Shown here one piece after another: positions 1 through 9,223 of a stretch of 64,000 bases of DNA. The translations under genes were made by a program, and so were the position numbers. A model generated the notes under the pieces. That model had not been told where the DNA came from. It saw only the letters and a program-made list of their open reading frames with translations, and did not search any database. The stretch lies in assembly GCF_000010645.1 (NCBI RefSeq), contig NC_011565.1:510001-574000 (forward strand), in the 5' to 3' direction. Each line of letters opens with the position of its first letter. The stretch's first letter is position 1. This stretch comes from Candidatus Azobacteroides pseudotrichonymphae genomovar. CFP2. GTDB lineage: Bacteria > Bacteroidota > Bacteroidia > Bacteroidales > Azobacteroidaceae.

Positions 1-1420
1 TTGTGAAAAAATAATTGACCTTTATAGTAAAAAATATCTGGTGTTTCTTTCCTTAAAGCTAACAAAATATTTAATTTCATCCGGGATTGTGTGTCCCACG
101 GTAGTGGCAACTTTTGTTTCGTGTTTGAATGAGATGAATTGCTCTTAGATTCTAATTGGAAAATTTTGGTTAATAGGGATAGTAAAAATTTTTAATGAGG
201 AATTAATTGTTTGTGACTGAGAATGTGTTTTCCAACGTACTCCTAATGAATATGAAAGTCAGTGAATACAAGAAATATTTTTTCATGAAAAGTAAACAAT
301 TATAGAAAACTGTTTATTTGGAGTAGATATAAATCCGAATTTGGTAAAATCTACCAATTGCGTCTATGGATAGAGTATGTATGAAACATACATATTTATA
401 AACTGGTGGCTTATGAACTTGAAATATTACTCAATATTGGTATATATCAATATATGGAGATTCTTTAGTTAGATGATTCTGTTTTAAGTTGGATATGAAG
501 CTGATTCTTAAAAAAAAATTCCGGTGTTTTGGGTTACCGGAAAAATATAAACGGATACAAATATGCTAAAACAAAATAAAAAAGATCGGGAAGATTTTAT
601 CTAAAATAAAATCTTTCTCAAACAAGGAGTTTGATCTATAACATCTACTAAAAAGAAAGCTCAGTGAAAAATATGGAGAATTGTATGCATTGTTTGGGCA
701 TGAAGAATTATTTGATATGGATAAAAAAATTGAATATCAAAGGATAAGAATAATTACAAAAAGGAATAAAGGAATAAAGGAATTAGAGAATCAAGTGTCG
801 CTATTGAAAAAGAATGCTTTTGAAGCAATGGCGTTTTGAATTTCGTTGGATTCTGAATTGAGATGGAGATTTTATTGAATTCGACTTTAATTGATAATCC
901 ATCTTTATACCCAAAAGGTGGACAAAAGTTGGTTATGGTGAAGAAACTTCGACGATATTTTGTAAAGCAAACAAATCCTTATTCGGATGTATTTGTTTTT
1001 GATGAAAAATCTATTTCATCCTTTATAATTGTGTTTGATAATGAAGAGAAGGGAATAAAATAAAAGTAGAATGAGCGCATCCGAATAATCAGAAAGGGAA
1101 GTTTCAAAGGCAATGTTCGAACGAACATAACCATCTTACTAGAATATAAAGAATTACTTCCTAGTGGATACAAAAAGGAAACTGGAATTAGTTGTGAATG
1201 GTATGCTTTACAGCGATGGAAATTCAAATGAAATTATTTAGACATTGTCACTCTTCCGCATACACCAAAAAATATCCGTTCAAAGAGAACAAGTTCTTCC
1301 CGGTTTTGTAATTTATAATAATATGGGGTATTTATTGGATAGTGTATTCATGATAACAAGAGAACATATCAGTTTTCTGACTGAATTTTTCTTGATTCAT
1401 CATTTTTCAAATAAATAAAA
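1..1420 (+). pseudogene. Decayed Eco57I/type IIG-like restriction-methyltransferase gene
   Basis: No long frame survives, but pieces from shifting plus-strand frames line up in order with a large type II restriction enzyme/N6-adenine methyltransferase. A decayed motif I region lies near 85-150. A stretch at about 242-350 reads NPNEYESQ, IQEIFFHEK and TIIENCLFGVDINPN, broken by two in-frame stops. RLRLWIE-like residues follow a frameshift near 355. The linker HLLKRKLSEKYGELYALFG runs on to FEAMAF at 642-838. The catalytic NPPY is decayed to NPSLY near 896. TaqI-C-like specificity pieces follow at 1080-1230 (YKELLPSGYKKETG, WYALQRWKF) and 1322-1417 (GYLLDSVFMITREHISFL). The 5' end lies outside the window. 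The motif order is seen directly; the exact subfamily is inferred. Confidence 0.8.
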
Positions 1421-1607
1421 AAACTAAATAAAGTAGCTAAATCTTTGCTGAAGAGAAATTGATGATACTATCAGCTAAATACGAAAGAGTGTAAAACGAT
1501 TGGTGTCTTAATCTATTTTTTCTAATATAATTCCATTGAAATGAATTCGCTCAAGCTATGAGAAATAAATGAAAGAGTAAAAAATATCACATTATATAGA
1601 TAGGAGA

Positions 1608-2810
1608 TTAACCATTCATAATTTTATTATATTCCTCTAGTGCTTTTTCGAGTACCAACATTGCATTTTGCAATTCTTCTTTTTTTAGAACATATGCAAT
1701 ACGAACTGCGTTTTTTCCTGCTGTTGGATCAGCATAAAATCCAGACCCCGGAGCTATGAAAATAGTCTGCCCTTCATATTCAAAATCAGAAAGACACCAT
1801 GCACAAAATTTATCTGTATCGTCTACAGGCAAGCGAGCAATTGTATAAAAAGCTCCCATTGGAATGGGAGAATAAACTCCTGGTATTCGGTTAAGAGTAT
1901 CTACTGTAAAATTACGTCTCTCTAAATATTCGTCATAGACGTCTCGCATATATTCTTCAGGTACTTCCAATGTAGCTTCAGCTATAATTTGTCCAAATAA
2001 CGGAGGACTTAATCTTGCCTGACAGAATTTCATGACTGTTTTTCGTAATTCTTTATTTTTAGTAATCAGCATTCCTACTCTAATTCCACATTCACTATAT
2101 CTCTTGGAAACTGAATCAATCAAAACTACGTTTTCTTCAATACCTACCAGATGTAAAGCACTGATATATGGAGAGCTTGTATAAATAAACTCACGATATA
2201 CTTCGTCAGAAAACAAGTATAAATCGTATTTTTTTACTAAGTCACGAATCTTATTCATTTCTGTTCTAGAATATAAATATCCTGTTGGATTGTTTGGATT
2301 ACAGATAAGGATTCCCTTTGTTTTTTCGTTTATCAGTGCTTCAAACTTTTCTATTGGAGGTAAAGCAAATCCATTTTCTATAGTGGAAGCAACTCCACGG
2401 ATTAATGCTCCTGCTGAAATAGCAAACGCCATATAATTAGCATAAGCAGGTTCTGGAACAATGATTTCATCTCCCGGATCTAAACAAGCCATGAAGGCAA
2501 ATAATACAGCTTCCGAACCTCCAGTTGTTATAATTATATCGTCAGCATTTATATTCATTTTAAATTTAGAGTAATAAGCCGTTAATTTTTTGCGATAAGA
2601 ACAAAATCCATCACTTGGACTATATTCTAATATTTTTCTATCCAAATAGCGAATTGCATTTAATCCAACTTTTGGAGTAGCAATATCCGGCTGACCAATA
2701 TTTAAATGATACACTTTTAATCCTCTTGCTTTAGCAGAATCAGATAGAGGGACTAACTTGCGAATAGGAGAAGCAGGCATTACAGTCCCTCTCGTTGAAA
2801 TTTTTGGCAT
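1608..2810 (-). CDS. aspC: Pyridoxal-phosphate aminotransferase, aspartate aminotransferase type (class I/II)
   Basis: A 400-residue fold-type I aminotransferase, probably moving the amino group of aspartate or a related amino acid to 2-oxoglutarate in the cytoplasm. Visible hallmarks are the N-terminal HLNIGQPD substrate-loop motif (about 36-43), NPNNPTG (about 170), the SDEVY motif (about 201) and the Schiff-base lysine in DSVSKRYSE (Lys about 236), followed by the phosphate-binding Arg of GIRVG. Length is normal for the family. It lies downstream of rpsT on the same strand but behind a terminator-like hairpin, so it probably has its own promoter. The family is certain; substrate specificity (aspartate versus broader) is inferred from resemblance to Bacteroidales AspC-type proteins. 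Confidence 0.88.
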   Translation of the reverse strand: MPKISTRGTVMPASPIRKLVPLSDSAKARGLKVYHLNIGQPDIATPKVGLNAIRYLDRKILEYSPSDGFCSYRKKLTAYYSKFKMNINADDIIITTGGSEAVLFAFMACLDPGDEIIVPEPAYANYMAFAISAGALIRGVASTIENGFALPPIEKFEALINEKTKGILICNPNNPTGYLYSRTEMNKIRDLVKKYDLYLFSDEVYREFIYTSSPYISALHLVGIEENVVLIDSVSKRYSECGIRVGMLITKNKELRKTVMKFCQARLSPPLFGQIIAEATLEVPEEYMRDVYDEYLERRNFTVDTLNRIPGVYSPIPMGAFYTIARLPVDDTDKFCAWCLSDFEYEGQTIFIAPGSGFYADPTAGKNAVRIAYVLKKEELQNAMLVLEKALEEYNKIMNG

Positions 2811-2881
2811 GGTTTTTTTTGATTTTCAGAAGTAGGAAATAAATTAAGTGAATTTTAAGACTCAAAAGAAATTATATAAAT

Positions 2882-2912
2882 AAAAAAGCCGACCCTGAGT
2901 AGACCGACTTTT
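2882..2912 (-). terminator. Intrinsic terminator after rpsT
   Basis: Read on the minus strand, AAAAGTCG (2905-2912) pairs with CGGCTTTT (2884-2891), with one G-U pair, across a 13-nt loop, and is followed by a U-run. It lies 55 bp beyond the rpsT stop and 70 bp before the aminotransferase start, where a terminator would be expected. Confidence 0.6.
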
Positions 2913-2966
2913 CGAATACAATTTACATATTGCAATTAATTGCAACAGCATTTTGAAAAAGTTATT

Positions 2967-3221
2967 TTAATTTAGACTATTAACATACAAAGCCAACTTA
3001 GATTTCAAATTATTTGCCTTATTATTGTGAATAACGTTCTTTTTTGCCAACTTGTCTAGCATCTTACTCACTTTTTTATATAACACTCCCGCTTGAACTT
3101 TATCGGCTGTTCCACGAATATTTTTTACTGCGTTTCTTGCAGTTTTTGCGTAGTATTTATTTCTTAATCTCCTAATTTGCGATTTCCTAATTCTCTTTAT
3201 AGATGATTTGTGATTTGCCAT
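2967..3221 (-). CDS. rpsT: 30S ribosomal protein S20
   Basis: An 84-residue, very basic protein of the S20 family, which binds 16S rRNA and helps early assembly of the small subunit. The N-terminus [15 protein letters not shown] and the later Lys/Arg-rich helices with a [17 protein letters not shown] segment near the C-terminus are typical. Length is normal and the ATG start leaves no upstream alternative. The tRNA-Val gene lies 34 bp upstream on the same strand, so the two may share a transcript, which would end at the hairpin just downstream. Confidence 0.96.
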   Translation of the reverse strand: MANHKSSIKRIRKSQIRRLRNKYYAKTARNAVKNIRGTADKVQAGVLYKKVSKMLDKLAKKNVIHNNKANNLKSKLALYVNSLN

Positions 3222-3255
3222 TTAAATACTTTTTTTTAAGTAGCGGTCTTTCTCG

Positions 3256-3330
3256 TGGGCGTTGACAGATTCGAACTGCCGACCCTCTGCTTGTAAGGCA
3301 AACGCTCTGAACCAGCTGAGCTAAACGCCC
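3256..3330 (-). tRNA. tRNA-Val (anticodon TAC)
   Basis: The minus strand folds into a full 75-nt cloverleaf: acceptor GGGCGTT pairs with AACGCCC, a D-arm with the GG pair, an anticodon stem TTTGC/GCAGA around loop CTTACAA (anticodon TAC, one G-U pair), and a T-loop TTCGAAT. The discriminator is A and CCA is not encoded. It lies between ispG and rpsT on the same strand. Confidence 0.97.
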
Positions 3331-3346
3331 TTCCCTATAACCATTA

Positions 3347-3354
3347 CGAAGGTA
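3347..3354 (-). promoter_or_regulatory. Possible -7 box for tRNA-Val
   Basis: On the minus strand TACCTTCG, one base off the Bacteroidetes TAnnTTTG box, lies 16 bp before the tRNA-Val 5' end. No good TTTG box is seen 20 nt upstream, so the call rests on the -7 element and its position. Confidence 0.35.
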
Positions 3355-3385
3355 ATATTTATTTTAAATAATATGTAACATTTAG

Positions 3386-5161
3386 TTATTTATTGTTTTT
3401 TATAGAAAAATTTATTACTCGCAAAAATTCATCTGCTGCTTTTTCTTCAGGAATATTTTTTCGAATACACTTTTTCCCTTTATACAAGTTTACTTTACCT
3501 ACTCCAGCTCCTACGTATCCATAATCAGCATCAGCTACTTCGCCAATGCCATTTACAATACAGCCCATAACAGCAATCTTCATCCCTTTGAGATGTGGAG
3601 TTACTAACTTCACTTTTTTTAGAGTTGTTTGTAGGTCAAATAAAGTTCGACCACAGCCAGGGCAAGCAATATATTCTGTTTTTGTAATCTTTCTACTCGT
3701 TGCTTGCAATATGCTAAAAGTACAATCATCTACTGATTGTGGAAGAATACTTTTATTTTTATTTTTTATTAGAATCCCTTCTATTAATTTATTTAAAAGG
3801 AAAGGACCACAATCTATAGAAGATTTAACTTGTAGGGATTCCAGATGGTTTTCGTCGTAGCTTACCTGTAGTATAAATGAATTATTTATACCTTTATTTA
3901 CTAAGGCATAAATGAATGCTCTTTGTTCGTATATATTATTTTGTATGGAATAAATAATAATAATTGTTTGCAGCTTATTTTTTAGATGAAATAATATTTC
4001 ATCAGTTAATTCGGAATATCTTAAAATTATAAATTGCAGAGAGTCCTTACTATTTATCCATGCTTCTTTTTCCTGAAATTTAAACAGTGGGAATGTATTT
4101 TTCTGAGATAAAAAAACCGAGAAGTCTACGATCACTGGAATTTCATATGGTATATTTTGTACTGTTTGTTTTCCAATATAAATAAAATCAGGCATTAGGT
4201 TGGCATTTACAGAAAAATTGTCTGTGTTAGAACGATCAACTATAGCATAAATTTTATTACTTAATCGTTTTTTGATTGGAAGGGGGGAAAATATTTTTTC
4301 ATTAAGCAAAGATTTTTTTTCTTCCACGTAGTTAATCAATAAATGTGCAAAGGAGATTTCAGATTCTGGATTTTCACTCAAGGAAATGCGGATGGTATCA
4401 CCAATACCTTCTGTTAATAGTGTGCCTATTCCTATTGCAGATTTTATTCTACCATCCTCTCCTTCACCTGCCTCTGTTACACCCAAATGTAATGGAAAAT
4501 TCATTCCTTCTTTATTCATTCGTTTTATTAATAGGTGAATTGTTTGTACCATTAAAAAAATATTAGAAGTCTTGATAGAAATTACTACATCGAGAAAATT
4601 TTCTGTAATGCAGATACGAAGAAATTCCATGCACGACTCTACCATTCCTTGCGGGGAATTGCCGTAACGATTTATAATTCTATCTGATAAAGAACCTTGA
4701 TTAACTCCAATGCGAATGGCAGTGTTATTCTCTTTACAAATGTTCAAAAAGGGAATAAAGTGTTTTTTTATGTTTCTTAAACCTTGCTGATATTTCTCAA
4801 GAGTCCTAAGTGTCTTGGTTGAGTTTACAAAATTACCCGGATTAATTCGTACTTTGTCAACTATTTTAGCTGCAGTTTCGGCAATTTTGTGGTTAAAATG
4901 TATGTCAGCAATCAAAGGATTTTTATAACCCAAAGCAATTAAACCATTTTTTATATTTTTCAGGTTTTTTGCTTCACGGATATTTCGAGCTGCTAGTCTA
5001 ATATATTCACCTCCTGCTTCAATAATTTGGATACATTGCTGAATACTTTTTTCAGTATCCAATGTAGAAGTATTGGTCATAGATTGGATTCGAATAGGAT
5101 TTTCTCCCCCCATTGGTATATTACCAACAAGTACTGCCGAAGATTTTCTTCGTTTATACAT
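3386..5161 (-). CDS. ispG: 4-hydroxy-3-methylbut-2-enyl diphosphate synthase, long form
   Basis: The next-to-last enzyme of the MEP isoprenoid pathway, reducing MEcPP to HMBPP with a [4Fe-4S] cluster. At 591 residues it is the three-domain form seen in Bacteroidetes and plants: an N-terminal TIM barrel (RIQSMTNT near 24, KVRINPGNF near 132), a central insertion of about 250 residues, and the C-terminal reductase-like domain with cluster ligands in ACPGCGR and MGCIVNGIGE. The insertion, about residues 280-500, is diverged and AT-rich, as expected of a less constrained region. It follows purE by 31 bp on the same strand. dxr of the same pathway is also in the window, at 17.5 kb. Confidence 0.96.
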   Translation of the reverse strand: MYKRRKSSAVLVGNIPMGGENPIRIQSMTNTSTLDTEKSIQQCIQIIEAGGEYIRLAARNIREAKNLKNIKNGLIALGYKNPLIADIHFNHKIAETAAKIVDKVRINPGNFVNSTKTLRTLEKYQQGLRNIKKHFIPFLNICKENNTAIRIGVNQGSLSDRIINRYGNSPQGMVESCMEFLRICITENFLDVVISIKTSNIFLMVQTIHLLIKRMNKEGMNFPLHLGVTEAGEGEDGRIKSAIGIGTLLTEGIGDTIRISLSENPESEISFAHLLINYVEEKKSLLNEKIFSPLPIKKRLSNKIYAIVDRSNTDNFSVNANLMPDFIYIGKQTVQNIPYEIPVIVDFSVFLSQKNTFPLFKFQEKEAWINSKDSLQFIILRYSELTDEILFHLKNKLQTIIIIYSIQNNIYEQRAFIYALVNKGINNSFILQVSYDENHLESLQVKSSIDCGPFLLNKLIEGILIKNKNKSILPQSVDDCTFSILQATSRKITKTEYIACPGCGRTLFDLQTTLKKVKLVTPHLKGMKIAVMGCIVNGIGEVADADYGYVGAGVGKVNLYKGKKCIRKNIPEEKAADEFLRVINFSIKNNK

Positions 5162-5192
5162 ATGATAGTGAATAATGTATCAGATTTTTATA

Positions 5193-5699
5193 TTAGTTCG
5201 TTTTGAATCTATATTTTGACATAGCTAATTTATCATTAGACTTCAGGGTCTTATTTTTAAGATCCTCTCTGTATTTGACTAATTTTGCTTGTAGTACTTT
5301 ATCCTTTAGTGCCAAAATCTGGGAGGCTAGAATGGCAGCATTGATTGCATTGTTGATTCCAACTGTTGCTACAGGGATGCCTGTAGGCATCTGCACAATA
5401 GCCAACAATGAGTCTATTCCATCAAGTGATGAATTAATTGGAACTCCAATTACTGGTAGTGTAGTCATAGAGGCGATTATTCCTGGAAGATGAGCAGCCA
5501 TACCGGCTGCCGCAATAATTACTTTGATACCTCTATTTTTGGCATTTTTGGCAAAATTCTCTACTTCTTCTGGTGTTCGGTGGGCTGATAAAGCATACAT
5601 TTCAAACGGAATTTCAAATTCATTAAAAAAATCAGATGCTTTTTCCATTATGGAAAAGTCGGAAATACTCCCCATTATTATGCTTACAATTGCGTTCAT
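5193..5699 (-). CDS. purE: N5-carboxyaminoimidazole ribonucleotide mutase
   Basis: A 168-residue class I PurE, which converts N5-CAIR to CAIR in purine synthesis. The substrate-binding start MGSISDFSIMEKA, the catalytic-His loop SAHRTPEE (about 40-47), AAAGMAAHLPG (about 64) and the GVPINSSLDGIDSL loop are all present. The C-terminal tail is Lys-rich and slightly longer than the core family. It is followed by ispG after 31 bp, so the two are probably cotranscribed from a promoter in the long spacer upstream. Confidence 0.96.
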   Translation of the reverse strand: MNAIVSIIMGSISDFSIMEKASDFFNEFEIPFEMYALSAHRTPEEVENFAKNAKNRGIKVIIAAAGMAAHLPGIIASMTTLPVIGVPINSSLDGIDSLLAIVQMPTGIPVATVGINNAINAAILASQILALKDKVLQAKLVKYREDLKNKTLKSNDKLAMSKYRFKTN

Positions 5700-5826
5700 T
5701 GTTATTTTTGATATAGGTATTTTTGTTGGTCAATTTTTTCTATAATATATTCCTATTATTCATGGGTTGATTAGTATAGCAGATTATTTATCTTCTAATG
5801 TGCCAGCATTTAGCAAAAAAAATCCC

Positions 5827-5834
5827 CAAAGGTA
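5827..5834 (-). promoter_or_regulatory. Possible promoter of purE-ispG (-7 box)
   Basis: TACCTTTG on the minus strand is a perfect match to the Bacteroidetes -7 consensus TAnnTTTG, about 128 bp before the purE start. No TTTG lies at the expected 20-nt distance, so the support is only partial. Confidence 0.35.
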
Positions 5835-6159
5835 TATTCAAATAAGGATCGTTTGGACTTTTCTAGTCTTCTTATGCTGCGTATAGTTACAACTATAATT
5901 ATTCTTTTCTCAAATTGTCTTCCTTTTTCAAATTATTTTTTTACTAAAAAATTACCGATTACATAACGGGGTAATATATAATTAGAAAAGAAAGATTGTA
6001 TATTAATATAATATTCAACTCCCTCAAAAATAACAAAATGGTTTATTAAAATAGTTTTGATTAAAAATCAATCACCTGTTACATAAGTTCTGGATTGAAA
6101 TTATAAGGTGTGAAATAAAAATAACATTCCTACTTTTATCTAGGAATTCACTCATGACT

Positions 6160-6182
6160 GTTTTATAGTATCACTATAAAAC
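6160..6182. terminator. Perfect hairpin, possible terminator
   Basis: GTTTTATAGT and ACTATAAAAC form a perfect 10-bp stem around a 3-nt loop. It lies 165 bp beyond the end of the metallo-beta-lactamase-fold gene. There is no clear U-run, so its role as a terminator is uncertain. Confidence 0.35.
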
Positions 6183-6346
6183 CATTTGGTTAATATATTT
6201 TTTGGGAGTGACTATTTCTCTTTATCTGATGAAAATTACGATTTCTAACATAGAAACATTTTTCTCCACTTTGTTCTTTCGTTTTTGTTTTTTTGCTTTT
6301 CTTTTATCAGCATAAACTCCTCCTATTTTTAAAAAATTCCCTATAC

Positions 6347-6988
6347 CTATATGCGAATGTAAGGATTATACTGTTTTTCCTCTTCAACAGTAGAAAATTG
6401 ACCATGACCTGGAAATATTTTAGTTTTATTTGGTAAAGTAAGAATTTTTTCTTTAATAGAATCAATCAATAAATCATAATTTCCACCCCACAAGTCAGTG
6501 CGACCAATTCCGTGATAAAATAATGCATCGCCCGTAAATATACAGTTGTTTTCTTTAAAATAAAACGAGAGTCCTCCTGGAGAATGGCCTGCAGTAGATA
6601 AAATCCTTAATGTAATATTTCCAAATACCGGAATAGTGTCTCCTTCATTGAGATAATGATTAGCAATTATTGGTTGATAATCAATAGAGAATCCAAATAA
6701 GGTAGCTTGTGCTTTCAGGTTAGGTATAGATTCTTCCAATTGATGATATTGTGGTCTTAATCCATAGGTCTTATATACAAAATAGTTGCCTAACATATGA
6801 TCAAAATGCAAATGAGTATTAAATAAATGTTTTAATTGCAAATTGTGAAAATCTATAAATCCCTTTAATTCCATACATTCATCTTTTGTGGAAGTTCCAC
6901 AGTCGATAAGAATTGCTTCTTTAGTTTCATCATAAACCAAGTAAGTGTTTACTCGTATCGAATTAAATTCAAATAATTTGACTTGCAT
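6347..6988 (-). CDS. Metallo-beta-lactamase-fold hydrolase (glyoxalase II-like)
   Basis: A 213-residue single-domain metallohydrolase of the glyoxalase II/YcbL type, probably cleaving a thioester. It shows the metal-binding THLHFDHMLGN motif (about 60-66), the third His in AGHSPGG, the bridging Asp in GDALFYHGIGRTDLWGG, and the final His in FPGHG. The C-terminal helical domain of true glyoxalase II is missing, so the substrate cannot be named. I prefer the start MQVKLFEFNS at 6988 because relatives begin there; an upstream ATG at 7006 would add six mostly basic residues. Confidence 0.88.
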   Translation of the reverse strand: MQVKLFEFNSIRVNTYLVYDETKEAILIDCGTSTKDECMELKGFIDFHNLQLKHLFNTHLHFDHMLGNYFVYKTYGLRPQYHQLEESIPNLKAQATLFGFSIDYQPIIANHYLNEGDTIPVFGNITLRILSTAGHSPGGLSFYFKENNCIFTGDALFYHGIGRTDLWGGNYDLLIDSIKEKILTLPNKTKIFPGHGQFSTVEEEKQYNPYIRI

Positions 6989-7131
6989 TCTTTTTTTTTT
7001 AATCAATTGTTCTGATTTAATTATTTTTCTAGTACGAAGTGCATTTCATAAGTTTGACTAAAAAACAAACTAAACACTAAAGAGAAAAAATGTTAATCAT
7101 CAGTATCCCTAAATATATTAAAGGTTATTAA

Positions 7132-8793
7132 TTAGTTAATATTCAATGTAGAGGTGTATAGTTGTTCATTTTGAAGAACATCTATAGCTTTGTCGAGAAC
7201 AGAATCGTTTCGAAGTTGGTAGCAAAGCTGTCCTTTTGCAAAATAATATTGTTTAATAATGTGCATAGCTAAATATTTGGCTATTTGCGATTTGTAAAAA
7301 TCCATATCATGCATTAAATCAGATTTGAGTTTATTTTCTAAATCTTGGAATTCAGTAGCAATACTATTATAGTATCCTTCAGATTCTAGATTTTTTTTGA
7401 AATATTCCATTATTTTTTTACTCTCTTGATTATAATCCATGTTTTTTCGTGCATTTATCTTGACAAATTCTTTAAACTCATTGTAAATATTGTCCGTCAA
7501 GACAAACTCTAGTGGAGTACTTATTTGAGGATGTTTTGCTTTCCATTGAACAGCAAAATCAAAAAATATGAAGTTTGTTTCCATATAATTAACAATTGCT
7601 GGAATTTTTTCCTCTTTTATTACAAAGTCAGGCAAAATGCCTTTCCCTTCTCTAACAGGACGATTGTGAGTAGTATAATAGACCGTAGTAGTTGTATCAG
7701 GGATCTCTCCATCCTTTTTTTTATGAAAATAATCAATAGCTTGAATACAGCGTCCACTAGGAGTGTAATATTTAGCAGTAGTCAATTTTAATTGAGCATT
7801 GTAAGGTAATTGACGAGTAGACTGCACTAATCCTTTACCATAAGTACGAGTGCCAACAATGATTCCTCTATCAGTGTCTTGAATGGTTCCGGAAAGAATT
7901 TCGGAAGCAGATGCAGAGTTTTCATTGACCAGTATAGCCAAAGATAGATTAGGTTCAATAGGTGATTGGGTAGCACGATAAATTCTATCTGTTTGTTTAG
8001 TTTTCCCTTTCATAGAAAGCAGTAACTCTCCCTTTGGGAGAAAAAAGTTTAATATGTTCAAACAATCATCTACTACCCCTCCTTCATTGTTACGAACGTC
8101 TAATATTAGAGCTTTAATCTGATGATTCTTTGTTAGGTCAATTAAGGCTTTTTTTACAGCTAAAGTACTTTGAGTTGTAAAGGAAGCGAGATGAATATAG
8201 CCAATTTTATTGTTCAACACGCCATAATAAGTCACTGGATTAATACAAATAAGCTTTCTTTTGATCGTCATTTTTTTTGGTTTTTTCCATCCAAATCGTT
8301 GATATTTTATTTTTATACTTGTATTTGATTGTCCTTTTAGTTGTTCACTTGCAAACAAGGTGGTTTTTCCTACCATGCTTTTCCCATTTATTGATAAAAT
8401 TTCATCACCTGGAAGCAACCCAGCTAGAGTAGCTGGCATACCCTCATATGTTTCCAAAATGATTACTTTTTCGTTTCTTATTGAAATAGTTACTCCAATT
8501 CCTTCATATCGGCCTGTTGTCCGAAATTGAAAATCAGATAAACTTTCTGCGGGGATATATTCTGTATATGGGTCTAATTGCTGCAACATATAAGTAATAT
8601 TCCCCTGTATTATGTTTTTAACATTCAATGTATCAACATAATACAAACTCAATTCACTGAATAGCGAATTGAAAATTTCCAAATATTTCGACACCTCGAA
8701 ACGTTGCTGTTCAGATAATCGGGGAAATACTTTGGAGGAACAAATACAAAATAAAATGAAAAATACCCAAATCCCATTTTTCATACGTTTCAT
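7132..8793 (-). CDS. Carboxy-terminal processing protease, S41 family
   Basis: A periplasmic or membrane-attached serine protease of the CtpA/Prc type, about 553 residues. It has an N-terminal hydrophobic signal (GIWVFFILFCICSS), a PDZ domain (GIGVTISIRNEKVII to GDEILSINGKSM, about 95-180), and the S41 catalytic core with Ser in NENSASASEI and the general-base Lys in TYGKGLVQ. A long C-terminal helical region follows the core, as in Bacteroidetes relatives. The start at 8793 places the signal peptide at the N-terminus. The in-frame ATG at 8847 would add 18 non-signal residues and run through the divergent tRNA-Asn promoter, so it is less likely. Confidence 0.92.
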   Translation of the reverse strand: MKRMKNGIWVFFILFCICSSKVFPRLSEQQRFEVSKYLEIFNSLFSELSLYYVDTLNVKNIIQGNITYMLQQLDPYTEYIPAESLSDFQFRTTGRYEGIGVTISIRNEKVIILETYEGMPATLAGLLPGDEILSINGKSMVGKTTLFASEQLKGQSNTSIKIKYQRFGWKKPKKMTIKRKLICINPVTYYGVLNNKIGYIHLASFTTQSTLAVKKALIDLTKNHQIKALILDVRNNEGGVVDDCLNILNFFLPKGELLLSMKGKTKQTDRIYRATQSPIEPNLSLAILVNENSASASEILSGTIQDTDRGIIVGTRTYGKGLVQSTRQLPYNAQLKLTTAKYYTPSGRCIQAIDYFHKKKDGEIPDTTTTVYYTTHNRPVREGKGILPDFVIKEEKIPAIVNYMETNFIFFDFAVQWKAKHPQISTPLEFVLTDNIYNEFKEFVKINARKNMDYNQESKKIMEYFKKNLESEGYYNSIATEFQDLENKLKSDLMHDMDFYKSQIAKYLAMHIIKQYYFAKGQLCYQLRNDSVLDKAIDVLQNEQLYTSTLNIN

Positions 8794-8824
8794 ATCAAGC
8801 AAAATTTGAACCTCTCGCAAATGT

Positions 8825-8856
8825 ATTGTATAATTAGGAAAATACATTTATATTTG
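8825..8856 (+). promoter_or_regulatory. Promoter of tRNA-Asn
   Basis: ATTG at 8825-8828 (consensus TTTG) and a perfect TATATTTG at 8849-8856 (consensus TAnnTTTG) are separated by exactly 20 nt. The -7 box lies 20 bp before the tRNA 5' end, a normal layout for Bacteroidetes sigma-ABfr promoters. Confidence 0.65.
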
Positions 8857-8876
8857 CTTCAATGTATAGCAGAAAT

Positions 8877-8951
8877 TCTTCCTTAGCTCAGGTTGGTTAG
8901 AGCATCTGACTGTTAATCAGAGGGTCCTTGGTTCAAATCCAAGAGGGAGAG
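8877..8951 (+). tRNA. tRNA-Asn (anticodon GTT)
   Basis: A 75-nt cloverleaf: acceptor TCTTCCT pairs with AGGGAGA (one G-U), a D-loop with GG, anticodon stem TCTGA/TCAGA around CTGTTAA (anticodon GTT), T-stem CTTGG/CCAAG with loop TTCAAAT, discriminator G. CCA is not encoded. Confidence 0.97.
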
Positions 8952-9223
8952 CAAATATATAGAGGGATATTACAAAATTGTAAAAGTAGAAGAAGCAAAA
9001 ATATATAAGGAATGTATAGCAAGTCATCCTTTCTCTCTGTTGAAACGAATTCATACACTGAAACAAGTCATACACTATAAATGACAGACAGATAGAATTG
9101 TTGGAGGCGTTTTTTTAATCTTAATAATATTTAAAATTTTGCTTCGAGTGAGCTAATAGTTTGTTACATCTGTTGTTTTTTATCGTAAAGACTGGGATTG
9201 ATTTGATCAATTTTTTTGTTAGC

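Larger units (their letters stand above)
5700..6346. other. Spacer without a recognisable gene
   Basis: This 647-bp, very AT-rich stretch lies between the purE start and the end of the metallo-beta-lactamase-fold gene. I see a perfect hairpin at 6160-6182 and a possible purE promoter at 5827-5834. No frame on either strand gave a family I could recognise. Confidence 0.6.

Noticed and set aside
863..1063. A 66-codon open frame that could be called a small gene.
   Set aside because: It starts inside the decayed methyltransferase, and its first part is the worn NPPY region, so it is a piece of the pseudogene.
3546..3860. Opposite-strand open frame of 104 codons within ispG.
   Set aside because: It is a shadow of a conserved gene with no motif of its own; the same holds for other long antisense frames inside atpA, metH, mutS, dxr and tkt.
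8794..8847. Upstream ATG for the S41 protease.
   Set aside because: The extra residues come before the signal peptide, and the stretch overlaps the tRNA-Asn promoter region.
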